This document shows positions 46,924 to 57,329 of a stretch of 64,000 nucleotides of DNA, in pieces. Source of the DNA: Sclerodactyla briareus. Its lineage: Eukaryota > Echinodermata > Holothuroidea > Dendrochirotida > Sclerodactylidae. Below the pieces are notes generated by a model. It ran no database searches. It saw only the letters and a list, made by a program, of their open reading frames with translations, and was not told where the DNA came from. Where the stretch lies: contig JAODTK010002555.1 of NCBI GenBank assembly GCA_026419785.1, positions 1 to 64,000 on the forward strand, given 5' to 3'. Numbering within the stretch: position 1 is the first letter of the stretch; each line of letters starts with the position of its first letter. The translations under genes were made by a program, and so were the position numbers.

Positions 46924-46957
46924 ACACACACACACACCACACACACACACACACACC
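45928..46957. repeat. (ACAT)n then 940 bp (CA)n microsatellite
   Basis: About 85 bp of ACAT tetranucleotides lead into about 940 bp of CA dinucleotides. The CA stretch is broken by single missing A's (CC in place of CAC) every 14-40 bp. It is followed by short AACGAACGAA-type repeats to about 47,005. Three minus-strand ORFs of 336-355 codons (Cys/Val) are translation artefacts. Confidence 0.97.
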
Positions 46958-47005
46958 GGACGAATTAACGAACTAAAGAGGAACGGACGAACGAACGAAA
47001 CGGAC

Positions 47006-49619
47006 GGAGAGACATGATGACGTGTAGAGCTGCTCCCCGCGCTAAATAGCCGAATGGAGGGGATTAGACTCGCTTTTGACAGTGGCCTTCATCGTGCATG
47101 TTGCTTCAAGTATCGGAACTTGTGATAGCGCTGATAGTATGGAATTGCATATCGATGCATACATCAGCTACGTGCTGCATCAGTGTAGGAAAGTGTCCGC
47201 TTTCCGGTTCTAGGTCGGAGTCAGCGACGGACGGCTGGGAATCTGGAAATCCTTTTGAATTATCATTTTTGAAAAGTCGATCGATATATAAACCGATACT
47301 TGACCACACCCTACTTGACCATTTGAGTGCATTTCCTTTGTATTTTGCTATTTAGAAATTTAAAAAATTGACGAATCATCCTCTTAGTTGTTTGGGACTA
47401 CCTGCAGTATACTAATACACAAGGTTTGCCACTTATGCCATTGGACTAAAAGCTTGAGCTCCGAGGTTTACCGATTTAACTCACTGTTGAGCTTATTTCT
47501 CCAAATTTGAGGAAAAAAGTTGCCTCACCTGGATCATCTGAGATGTAGAATCATCTGTGCAGTATTTTTTGTCAAAACTTGTTATAGTCTGGTGGTGTGG
47601 GTGAATTGTTTTGTCTGAACAAGTCCGGGTTCACTAACATCTCGGTGTCCAGTAATAATAATCAAACTACATAATACACAATGCTCGCCGGACTGGGTGT
47701 ATCTTACCGGGGGTAACATTTTTCATACAGAGCAGTCATGTCTTCCAAAGTCATCGAAGGTCAATGAGGGGTCGAAGTATTTCTTTTGAAATTTAGTGCA
47801 GTCAGGATGTTCATGGTGATTTGTCAGGGTGATTTTATCAGAATCAGTGAGTCAAAACAATCTGATGATCCCAACCAACCCAAGAAAGTCGATTTGTCAT
47901 TTTCGTAAGTAAGACTGTAAGTGTTTAGAGGTTTTTGAATATCGAAATGGGAAGAAAACAGGTCATTACAACATTTGACTCTCCACTACATGTGTTGCCC
48001 CCACCCAAATGAGTGACCACAACCCCTCAGAATTCAGTGATTTGTACATTTTGGCGAACTTAATGTATGCTGGGGCCCTGGGGGTTAGAAGAAGGATCGA
48101 AGGTTTTGAACCCCAGAAATAGGAAGAACATGTCGAGAACACGCTTGAAGATACACACTTTGTTCCAAAATTTCAACAATGCAGGCACTGTCACTGTGCG
48201 TGGTTACAATGTAATGTTGAAAATTATCTGCTCTTCTCCCTCAAAGGCAGATTGCATATGTACCATGTGTCCTGGATGGGCCTGTCGCTTGAGTATATGA
48301 ATCACCGCGAGTGCACGCGAATATGACGCATTGATCCTCACAGGCTGACAGGGGTGGTTGTAGGGCCATTGCTTCCGAAATTCATTTCATGGATTTCAAG
48401 ACATGTATTCTTGACACGGAAATGCAATTCTTTATTACCACCGAAATCAATGTACCAAATAGGTAATGAGGGGAGGTATGATTCCTGGAAGGTCATCGAA
48501 TGAGCCTATGGTAAAGTGCGGGTACTAGTTGGAATGACGCATACCGGATGATATGCACATCAATTCGAGCAATCCCATCAGCAATCAACAATCAGGAAGA
48601 GTCAGATAACTCCTCCAATTCACCGGTACATCAGTATAGGTCTGGTGGTGGCGCCCGGACCCGCCCCCCCCCCCCTCTTTGCTGGCGCGCTGTCGTCCCC
48701 CCCCCCCCGGAGAGCAAGAACCACTTCATTATGGGGGCCTATCTATAGTCCTGGGATAATGAAGGTGATTTCCCCTGTTGTTAAGCGTTGGCTGCGCCAC
48801 AGACAACAGTTGTTTCTTATGGCTTGAGAGAATAAGCTTCATTGGGCACCATATGGCGAGTACCCGTCAGGCCCATGGATGCGGGTGGTTCCAGTATTGA
48901 AGGGCAGTTGAAAGGTTTAGTGTGGCGTTCGTGTGTGTTTTACGTGTGGGACGAATATTAGATGCTTTTTCCTGCAGATATCTCGAGATTTTTCATGATA
49001 TACTTGCTAAGCATAGGACCTTACCTAATCGAGGCCCGACAAGCCTACAGACTGCCCTTTTTGTCAGCCGCGAATCCTCCATCAGGTAGCATGGTCCATC
49101 CTCAATTTGCGCACCTAGCACTCTGATTGCAATAATTTCTTGTATGACTCCGATCCTAATAATTAATACAACCATGGGAATCACCTCCTCACGCTCTTCA
49201 AAATGATACCTAAACGGGCCATATCCGGTGAAAAGTCAGAAAACTATGTGAAGAATAACAAAATCAGTAAATTTATTCGAACCCCTCCTCATTTGCGCAT
49301 TTGGAACTGAGTCGGAACTGCCACTAAAATCAGACTTTTTTCTCCGGAAGTAATATAACAGGTACAAGAAGACACTCAATTTTCTACTGAAAATTGCGAT
49401 TTGACTAATGAAAAACGATGGAAACAGTCACGAAGACTGAAAACAATTTGCCGATTTTCGGAATTAGGCTACCATCTTAGGCTACGAATTTAGTGCGGCT
49501 AGGTATAGGACAGGTGCGCAAATTGAGGGTAGTTGACGATACACGGAATAAGGCAATGGCTTTCTGGCGGTACCTTAAGTGGAGTGGGGTTAGCATACGC
49601 AAACGGGCCTTCCAGATTG
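47006..49619. other. No gene recognised
   Basis: ORFs overlap on both strands at 47,098-47,355 and 48,548-48,827, the latter crossing two C runs (48,665-48,678 and 48,700-48,708). No motif, repeat copy or RNA gene was recognised. Confidence 0.35.
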
Positions 49620-49624
49620 ATAAC
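49620..49624. repeat. Target-site duplication (left), ATAAC
   Basis: ATAAC immediately precedes the TG end of the left LTR and is repeated exactly at 57,060-57,064 after the CA end of the right LTR. Five-base duplications are usual for BEL/Pao integrases. Confidence 0.8.
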
Positions 49625-50695
49625 TGTAGAATGCGGAACGTTCTTGTTTGGAAGTAGGACGCCACCAACGGAATCACGGACGAGACTTTTGATTTAAAGA
49701 AATCATGCTTTAGCTCCCGTAACACGCGATTCACTATGAAGTAAAGGGAAAAAAATAAGATCTAAGCAAACAAAAACACACAACCAGGCAAAAGCAAGTG
49801 AGGCCACCAACAAGCACATGCCAGTAAGGCACACCAACAGCACATTACATGCGAAGCACAGACCTATGAATTGGAGAAAACATATGAAAATACATACGTA
49901 CTACAAGGGCCACCATCGAATACTAGTGCCAGAGAGCTAGAATGTAGCCACACTTTAAGCAATCTACTGGGGTGGGGGACAGGGCGGAATACGTATACCA
50001 AAACACTCACGCGCCATCCCAAAAAAAAAAAAAATCCACCCAAACCCACCCCCCCCCCCCCCCCCCCCCCAACACAAAAAAAACACGAACCCCCTTCCCC
50101 CCCCCAAAAAAAACACCCCAAAATAAAAAAACAAAAAAAAAAAAAAAACAATCAACAAAAAAAGCAGCGAGAGAGAAGAAACAACTGAAAAGTGCAAACA
50201 CATCAGAATCACGACTCAGACACAACCGGGCATCAAATACAGCAAAACACCATGCAGAAACAAGCTAATAATAACCTCTCAAGCAAACACCATACAAGGG
50301 CGATGAACCTACATGCATACCCTCACAAGCAGACACCCAGGGCCCGACGAGTAGGAAGGAGGCCAGGGGTCCTCACACGCACAATCACATAGACGGGGGT
50401 TAGCGAAACACAGTACATGCAAGTTAGTGACCTCGCAATTTTATCATAATTAATGGTATAATGCTTAGAATGGCAAGAAATATTACAAACAAAGACTCTC
50501 ACCGAAGTTTTGTGACTTCATTACAACTTAAAACCGCAAATACAGTCTTGACGGTTCGTGACACATAATCATAAAAACGATGACCCCACACGAACAATTC
50601 GATTAATAGCGTAGGGGTTTTATGTTGCCATGTTCGGAGGACGTAACGAGACGCACAAGATCAGTGTGGCTCCTTGCGGACAGTCTAATTGACCA
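49625..50695 (-). repeat. 3' LTR of the BEL/Pao element
   Basis: Plus-strand ends are TGTAGAATGCGGAACG and TCTAATTGACCA, giving TG...CA termini in either reading. It aligns throughout with 56,123-57,059. It is about 134 bp longer because of an A/C-only block at about 50,018-50,160 that the other LTR lacks. The other differences are mainly one-base indels. Confidence 0.9.
50018..50160. repeat. A/C-only block in the 3' LTR
   Basis: The block contains poly-A runs, a ~21-base C run at about 50,050-50,070 and further A and C runs. It replaces about 25 bp of ordinary sequence found at the same place in the 5' LTR (near 56,520). ORFs of up to 105 codons here are artefacts. Confidence 0.85.
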
Positions 50696-50841
50696 ATAAA
50701 TCCGGCCCCTTAATTGGAAATTCCAATTACAACATGAACAGTAATTTCACAGAGTATGATGGCAACCTGATATCAACCAACAGATAATACTAACAGGCAG
50801 AACACATTAGAACGTCCAAAGTTCAGTGGCCTTCTCGCTCA

Positions 50842-51228
50842 TCAACAGACACAGCTGGGGATGGGCCGATCCAATGTCGAGTGCTTAGTCTTAATAGTAC
50901 AGGATCTTACAAGGCCTCGATCATCTTCCCTGGTGCCCAACACAAGGCCCATCAGCCAGACATTTCTGGGCAAAGATAGATCAACGACCAAGACGACATC
51001 TCCTTCCAGGATGTTCCGCTTAGCGTGATACCATTTCTGCCGCATTATGAAAGAGTGGTGAGGTACTATGCCCGCCACGCTTCCAAAATAGGTTCCGTGA
51101 GATACTGGGACTTGACGCCACCGCCCGACGCACATAAATGTAATTACTATCGACAATCCTGGTGGCGAATCGCTGGACTCCTCAATCAGCATCAGTTGGG
51201 GGTCAGTGGCCTGATGTCTTTGCATCAC
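50842..51228 (-). pseudogene. pol: BEL/Pao polyprotein C-terminus (DUF5641)
   Basis: This minus-strand frame contains KWYHAKRNILEGDVVLVVD, then WLMGLVLGT, GLVRS and KTKHSTLDRPI. It fits the DUF5641 module found at the C-terminus of BEL/Pao integrases: W...R.N...GD.VLV.D, P...W..G.V......DG.VR....KT.......RP. The N-terminal half of the frame probably includes integrase sequence in other frames. It lies just before the 3' LTR, as expected. Confidence 0.85.
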
Positions 51229-51229
51229 T

Positions 51230-52100
51230 GGATACCCGGGATATGTCGATGGTTAATCTATGCTCTCGATCTAGCACATCAGTGTAGAAGGCCTTCGTCA
51301 TCCATCACATTGTCTGCTCGTTTAAATGCATTCATAACCTTCCCTGACGATCTGATCATCCCTTCCCAGGAGCCACCGAAGTGAAGATGATGCAGGTGGG
51401 TGGACCTTCAGGTGATGCCACGTGGAGCCAGCCAGGACGGAATGCCACTGTTGTTACATTCCCGTAGGTCTCTCTCAAAGTACGCTCTGCACCATGAAAT
51501 TGCTGCAATTGTCACTACAAATGTGCTGATGGATTCCTCTCGGCACAGAAAACAACCGTTCATGGCATTCAAACAGCTATCGATCTGTGGAAGGAGGATC
51601 TATAGATGGATGGCCTCGTGGACAGGCAAGTACAGATAAGGCCATACCTCTTGACCAGGCTTCTCCCCCTCTTGACATCGAATGGCCCGAAACACATCAT
51701 ACCAGTACAATATCGAAGGGTGGCTTGTCCGCCGTAACTCTCTCGACTGGTAAAGATGACATCTTCTGCTCCCCTCTCTTAGCCTGGGAAACTTTTCCCC
51801 CCCCCGGGGGGCAAAAAATGGTACACTGCTGACAGGCTTTTTTAAACGAATGAGAGTCCCTGCTCCGAGAACCCAAAACCTCTTCCACAGGTGGGTCAGG
51901 ATAGCCGCCTACCCAAGTGACCTGACATTGTGGATCTCCCTATGAGAGTCAGCCAGTCGGATCTTCTAGGCACTATGATCTGGTGCTTGGAATCTTGGGG
52001 CAGGTCAGCTCTCCTCAATAGTACCTCCCACAGTGATGAGAACATACCGTTAACTCGGATCCAAGGCACGTAGGGGACGTTTCTCATGCAGAGGTTTCAC
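51230..52100 (-). pseudogene. pol: BEL/Pao integrase, frameshifted
   Basis: Fragments in several minus-strand frames fall in the right order. LRRADLPQDSKHQIIVPRRS and GHLGR (about 51,930-52,087) form the zinc-binding lead-in. The Cys-x-x-Cys and QKMSSLPVERVTADKPPF (51,697-51,888) come before the catalytic core. A VKRYG and SDN-like segment (about 51,500-51,660) is core, and HHFGGSWEGMIRS (about 51,340-51,390) is the distal core. The family uses a D,D-35-E site; the first two positions are visible only by pattern. Stops and frame changes are numerous. It would insert the cDNA into the host genome, producing the 5-bp duplication seen. Confidence 0.8.
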
Positions 52101-52599
52101 GTGTCCGAACCTTCAGAGAGGGCGTCCAACTCGGTCTTGAAGTACATCCGTTGTTCATGGGCAAGGCTAAATTTTCTCGCGGCCATCAACTATCTTACGG
52201 TCAGGTGGCGGCCACAGGTGCAGGTTGGCGGCGACGTCGTAGCTTCTTTATGAACTTCATGACTGTGGTCAACACTCTTGTCATCTTAGGAAACTTGAAA
52301 AACGGCCTACCAGGCGTCAAGGAAAACGTCGTGTCTGCCTTCATTGTAGCGATGCAAACTGCTCACTTCAGGGGTCGCGTCCGCTAGTGGGGAGTCAGCG
52401 GGGACTCATGCCCTCTTTGCTCAACAAGACATTGGGTCCCCCCAAAATTTTTTTTCTTCCCTTCATCTTCAGGAACTCGCCAATGGATTGACCTCAGAAG
52501 AAGCTTCATCAGCTGGGGATTGGCCTTGGTGTTAATGTAGTGCCATGGGTACATCAGTCAGGTACAGGATACACCGATACTCTGTGGCCACCACAGTCT

Positions 52600-52895
52600 G
52601 TATCTACGAGTGTCGTTTCCAAGGTACCTCAACACGTATGGCTATCCGTCCAGAAGACGGCCTCGTGATCTTCAACTTGCCAGGACCACATGGCTAAACG
52701 AGCAAGCCATCATCCCGCAGTCCACTCAAGGCGGGGAATCGATGTGTACTTCAAGGGAGCAACTACTACCGGGCGAACAGCGGGAGACCTGGACATTTCC
52801 TTCATGGTCCTCTGATGGAGATAGGCACACAAGCCATAACCTTTGTCACTCGCATCCGAGAGACAGGAAGCTGCTTGTGTAACCTCACACAGCAA
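52600..52895 (-). pseudogene. pol: BEL/Pao RNase H / Peptidase_A17 region
   Basis: The minus-strand frame 52,710-52,895 gives LSDASDKGYGLCAYL, then VAPLKYTSIPRLEWTAG. This is the RNase H-like signature of BEL/Pao pol (F-S-D-A-S...Y-G...Y, then V-A-P-L-K...I-P-R-L-E). In the family it degrades the RNA strand of the RNA-DNA hybrid during reverse transcription. Sequence on either side (52,100-52,700) is in other frames. Confidence 0.8.
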
Positions 52896-53229
52896 GTGGA
52901 CTTCTACACCTAGGAATGCTCCACTCCTTCAGCCGAACTGCCAATCACGCAGCCAGCGTGGCAATATCTCCAGGAAAACAATCATCAATGGGTTCGTCCA
53001 ATCACAGACCCTTCGGGCTAAATCTGCAGAAGAATCTTGCTGGCAGCACGAAGGGTGAAAAAATAGCCCCCCAGGGAGCAACCAACGAAACTGCAAACGA
53101 CAGCCAAACCTCTCATGGTAGGGTCTTCATCACGGGTGCCAACACAAACCGGATAACTCAGTCTGCGTGCAACTCTAAACCAAGGGAATGGCTAGCCGAA
53201 TTCCTGTTGCTTGAGGTCGAGTGACTTCA

Positions 53230-54410
53230 GTTCTGGAGCTCGATCATCAGTGGAAATGGATGCCAACACTTCTTTACATTAGACATCCATTTGTTAGCCT
53301 GAATCCGCCTGTGATACACAACTTTGAGAGGCCCTCGATTAGCTCTCAATAGCTCTGGCATAGTCAGGAACGGTAGTCAGGCAGTCATCAACATAGAAGG
53401 GACTCCTGCTGGCTCTTTGTACATCTGAGCTGTAAACCAACTCCAAGTCATCCCCTGTCATCTGGGAGGGACTTGTAGACATTGCCTGAAGAGGATTTAG
53501 CTCGAACACGGGTGTCTTGTCATCCGGTAAGTCATCAGGTCATCATTCATCATTTCTCGCTCAGAGGAAGCGGAGGGCATCACGATCAATAGGGGACCCC
53601 TAATTGCAGGAAAATCCTCAATGTCAGTCCTACACGCAAACCCTCTCTTCCCGGAACGCAGGGAGAACTCCAACCGGCTGGTGGTGTGTCCGGCACCTTG
53701 TAGCAGGAAGTCGGTTAGACGATACTCCTGCTTGCTTAGCCGCACAGGTCGAAACCACCTACCACTTTACTGGTTTCTTGTCGCTGACACTGGATGATGA
53801 GGGAAGGTACCATTCCTTGGTCGGTGTAGCCACTTCTTTCACCAGTTCCATGTAGCCTCGATCTGCATTCTTTTACGCAGGGATCCGACATACTTCATTT
53901 GAGATATGGTGGGGGATCTCGCTTGAAGCGTCCCTTAAGAGCTCAAATATCTCTAGCCCTGTCCTTTTTGTGCGGCGAATTTGCGGTAGAGTCGACCCAA
54001 GGGAGGGGGATGACGTATCGTCCATCCAGGTACTGAGATCCTTCCTGACTATTTCCAGGAATTTCCGGTCAGCAATTGATGGTCTCCAAGGCTTCGTCCC
54101 GTCGTCTCTAAGGGAATCCATCTTTGACGCATATTGCCCATCTTGTCAGCTGAGCGTGTTCTTCGGCCATCCCGTAGGTCCCCTAGTTCACGTGTGACTT
54201 TGGGGGTTGAGCCTTGTCTCATCAAACTCCCAGGTATCCAGCCGAGGGAATGGAAGCGTACAGCAAAGGGTGTACCAGGTGGTTCTGCTGATACTTCACA
54301 GGGGGGTGGTAAGCATCTGCCACGCATTCCTATAACAGTCCGACTCGTCACCCCAATCTGCATCAGTGAGACCTTTCCCCTCAGAATGGTCACAAGCACC
54401 AATCCATCTT
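53230..54410 (-). pseudogene. pol: BEL/Pao reverse transcriptase, frameshifted
   Basis: The pieces in minus-strand order are HSLGWIPGSL (about 54,230-54,260), corresponding to the family's 'LGW...G' segment after the protease, and PSIADRKFLEIV (about 54,060-54,095), the family's 'S.ED..FL.I' motif. LTDFLLQGAG (about 53,690-53,720) and TDIEDF (about 53,620), corresponding to palm motif A (x-A-D-I-E-x-M-F in the family), come next. YRMTRHPC at about 53,500-53,525 matches the 'Y.M..H.FG' stretch. The catalytic YxDD box is not in a clean frame. Two or more frameshifts lie within 300 bp. Confidence 0.8.
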
Positions 54411-54492
54411 GGGTGGTATGTGCTCTTCTTCCACAGGGAGCCGCTGGGTAGTGTAAACACTCGAAAAGTTGGATCTCTCTGCCCCGTCCAGG

Positions 54493-54888
54493 TTACAAAG
54501 AGCAGGTCGGATAGGATGCGTTTCGAACAGGTGAGGTGGTGCCATCGTGTCGAGTGGTATTCGGCTTTACGTCCACCAATGCCCAGTGAATCCGAAACTT
54601 GTCAGTACAGAATGAAATAACTCGATCCAGGGTCCAGAAATGCATACGTTCTGAAGGCCTGGCCATTCTGGCGACTTCAATAACAGGAATTATAGCCATA
54701 GTGCATAATCCATTGTTCTGCAGGCAGACACCACTTGGTTGGTTCGGTTCCTTCGTGGTAGCGCTGAGGGATTCTCTCCATGCAGTGCAGTGGATTCCTT
54801 CTCTCGCATTTCCCACACGCTCGAACGTGTAGGCAGGATCTGGGGGTGACCGGTGACCACGCTTTGAGGCAACCGAAACAGGACCCAC
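54493..54888 (-). pseudogene. pol: BEL/Pao zinc knuckle and aspartic protease region
   Basis: The minus strand gives CGKCERRNPLHCME and, in the other frame, KESTALHGENPSALPR. This matches the family's C-x-x-C...HP...LHG zinc-knuckle end of gag. It is followed by FWTLDRVISFCTDKF, which fits the BEL/Pao retropepsin segment (A-L-L-D-S/P-G-S...S-F-C-T/S). The catalytic D-S/T-G triplet appears as D-R-V here, so the active-site triad is altered or misread. It would cleave the gag-pol polyprotein. Confidence 0.7.
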
Positions 54889-54899
54889 GTCTGTACCAC

Positions 54900-56122
54900 T
54901 TTACCCTTGGCTCCACTGCAGCCTCCCGGAACCTATGCAGGAAATTGATTCATGGTCCCCTTCACAAAGATCACATCGAGTAGGTTGATTGTACTGTAGA
55001 ACAGGACGTTGTTGTACATCTTGTTGTTTGTCGTGGTGACATGAGTGGCATGGTAAGTCAAACGTGGAATGGTCGCCTCTCGTGCCGTCTCTGCTATGAA
55101 GTTAGCGAACACCTGCCAAACGAGGGAAACGACGCGTCGCTGGTTCTGGTGCTCATGATAACAGTCCTCCATATTCCTTCGATGTAGTGGTAGCTGGTAC
55201 TATCTTGAAGTTTTCTGTTGGATAGTCTAGTGTCCAAAGGCATTAATGCTACTCTTCGCCGTCACAATCTCGTCAAGGAAGGAAGTGAGACAGCTTCTTC
55301 AACCCAAAAGATCTCTGGCGTGATCTTGGGCCAATTTTCCAACTTCTTGAGGAAGGCATATGATAACAGCATCTCCCAGTACCAGTACATTGAGCTTCTG
55401 TCGAGCAATCTATGCAGCACCATCTTGCATAAATAGAAAGCCACTTATGGTGCTCATAGGTTCTCTGTCTAATGTGCCAAGGAGGGCTTAAGTTCTCGCA
55501 CGTTTAGCAGATTGGAGGCGCTGAAGTTATCGAACATATTGGCCCACGTAGGATACTTCAACGGATCCCCGTGAACTTATCCAATTTCCCGGTGGCAACG
55601 GAAGAGAGGTTACCAATTTCTCTCATCATGGTGTTGCGTGTTTTCTCCAGCTGGGGCAGGTTGTGATACCGCATTCAGGTAACGGGCCACCTGTCGCCTG
55701 GGTATCCACTGGAATGTATCAAGCAGCTGGCCACACTTATTACTTAGTCTCCAGTTGACTCGCTGCCGTCACCTTTCTTGACACTCAAGGCGGACCTTTG
55801 TCGTCTCCCTTTCCTCTTCAACCTCAGCCGTTCCAATTCCAATCAAGCGCTTTCTCCTAAACTCCAACTCTACCTTCTGAAATGCAAGTGTCCGTTCAAC
55901 TCCGGAGATCTCACTTTCTAGATAAGCGAGTAGAGCCTTTGCTGCTTACTTCTCGAGTGGGCGGAATACTTGATCTGCAGCGCAAGAGCTGGCTTTGGTA
56001 TCTCCTTTGGCTTGATGACTTCCCTACTGCCAGCAAAGGTAAGCTTGATGAATCTTTTTGTACTCTTTGACTGATCTAGTAGCCATCTTCAAGTGGTGGG
56101 AAGTTAAAAACTTCGTGAATGA
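54900..56122 (-). pseudogene. gag: BEL/Pao gag region, frameshifted
   Basis: The region between the right LTR and the zinc knuckle would encode gag (capsid-like protein that packages the element RNA). The minus-strand frames are short, at most 79 codons. The phrase 'LLDRSSMYWYWEMLLSYAFL' at 55,330-55,400 resembles the gag pattern of leucine/aromatic-rich helices, but frames change too often for a firm call. The assignment rests mainly on position. Confidence 0.6.
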
Positions 56123-57059
56123 TGTAGAATGCGGAACGCTCTTGTTTAGGAATGTAGAGCCACCCACGGAATCACGGACAGACTTGTGATTTAAGGAAAT
56201 AATGCTTCATTGTACCGTAACACGCGATTCACTATGAATAAACGGAAACATAGAATAAAGATCCCAACAAACCAAAAATACACACCACAGGAACAAGCAA
56301 GTGAGGCACACCAACAGCATATACAAGTAAGGCACCACCACAGCACATACAATGCTAAGCAAACATACTAGGCCATTGGAAGAAAAAATATGAAATACAT
56401 ACAGTACTACAAGGGCACCATAGAATACAAGTGCCAAGAAGAGCTAAGAATGTAGCACACTTAAGCAATTCTACTGGGTGTGGGGGACAGGGCAGAAACT
56501 ACGTACTACCAAAACCCACTCTACGGGAATCAAGCAGCCGAGAAGAAACCCTTGAAAGGGCCAACACATCAGAATCACGACTCCAGACACAACCGTGCAT
56601 CAACTACCAAGCACCCCATGCAAGACAACAACCTACATACATAACCTCTCAAGCAAACACCATACAAGGCGTGAACCTACATGGCATGACCTCACCAAGC
56701 GACCCAGGGCCGAGTAGGACATGAGGCCAGTGGTCCTCACACTGCACAATCACATATGGGGTTATCGAAACACATTACATGCAAGTGACTCGCATTTATC
56801 CTAATTACTGATAAATGCTTAGAATGGCGAGATAATTACAACAAAGACTCTCACTCCACCGAAGTTTTGTGACTTCTTACAACTTAAAAAAACAACGCAC
56901 TCCATTCTGAGCCTAGTGAAAAATAATCATAAAACGATGACACGAACTACTTCGATTAATCGCGTAGGGTGTCGCCAATTCTCGATGTGGGACGTAATTC
57001 GTAACGCACCAAGTTCAGTGTGGGGGGCTGGCTCCTTGCCGTCAATGTCTAATTGACCA
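56123..57059 (-). repeat. 5' LTR of the BEL/Pao element
   Basis: 937 bp, with the same TG...CA termini as the left LTR. As the 5' LTR of a minus-strand element it would carry the promoter at its right-hand end. No TATA box could be assigned with confidence. Confidence 0.9.
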
Positions 57060-57064
57060 ATAAC
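57060..57064. repeat. Target-site duplication (right), ATAAC
   Basis: Exact copy of 49,620-49,624. Confidence 0.8.
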
Positions 57065-57215
57065 AATAACTACCCCCTCGTTTTCTCCGTTCCATTACTC
57101 GTGTGTGACGCCTAAACGAGATAGGCACTCTGTGTTCTTCGTGTATATTTTAAAATGGACTTTGTCGACTCTGTCGACAAGTATTTGAACTCCGATCTCC
57201 CCCGTGCACACGCTG

Positions 57216-57329
57216 AAAATGCTCAGGTGGTGCGTGTGCCACCTGGGCATTTTGTTTACCCAGCCTGGGTAACATGTATAACCTACCTGGGTATACAGTT
57301 GCTGTATAATGGGTAAAAAATCTTACCCA
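57216..57329. other. Run of four hairpins
   Basis: Four inverted repeats follow one another. The first is AAAATGCTCAGGTGG, eight bases, CCACCTGGGCATTTT (57,216-57,254; 15-bp stem, one mismatch). The second is TTACCCAG-C-CTGGGTAA (57,256-57,272). The third is TATACAG-TTG-CTGTATA (57,292-57,308). The fourth is TGGGTAA-6 bases-TTACCCA (57,310-57,329). Three share an ACCCAG/CTGGGT or ACCTGGG core. It could be the end structure of a transposon or a structured RNA; no homology is known to me. Confidence 0.75.

Larger units (their letters stand above)
49625..57059 (-). mobile_element. BEL/Pao LTR retrotransposon, full length
   Basis: The element is 7.4 kb, with two aligned LTRs and a perfect 5-bp target duplication. 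The minus-strand order is gag, zinc knuckle/protease, reverse transcriptase, RNase H (Peptidase_A17-type region), integrase and DUF5641, the BEL/Pao arrangement. All coding parts are split into several frames. The near-identity of the LTRs apart from indels suggests a young insertion whose frameshifts may be partly assembly error. A clear primer-binding site next to the right LTR was not identified. The purine-rich AAGGGGCCGG on the minus strand near 50,704-50,713 may be the polypurine tract. Confidence 0.9.

Noticed and set aside
45889-46956. Three minus-strand ORFs of 336-355 codons (Cys/Val), the longest in the window
   Set aside because: They are translations of the (CA)n microsatellite; the absence of stops is a property of the dinucleotide repeat.
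49864-50268. Pro/Lys and Gly/Phe ORFs of up to 105 codons
   Set aside because: They cross the A/C-only block inside the 3' LTR.
51025-51384. 119-codon plus-strand ORF
   Set aside because: Antisense shadow of the BEL/Pao integrase, whose minus-strand motifs (HHFGGSWEGMIRS) lie in the same bases.
54134-54451. 105-codon plus-strand ORF
   Set aside because: Antisense to the BEL/Pao protease-reverse transcriptase region; no motif of its own.
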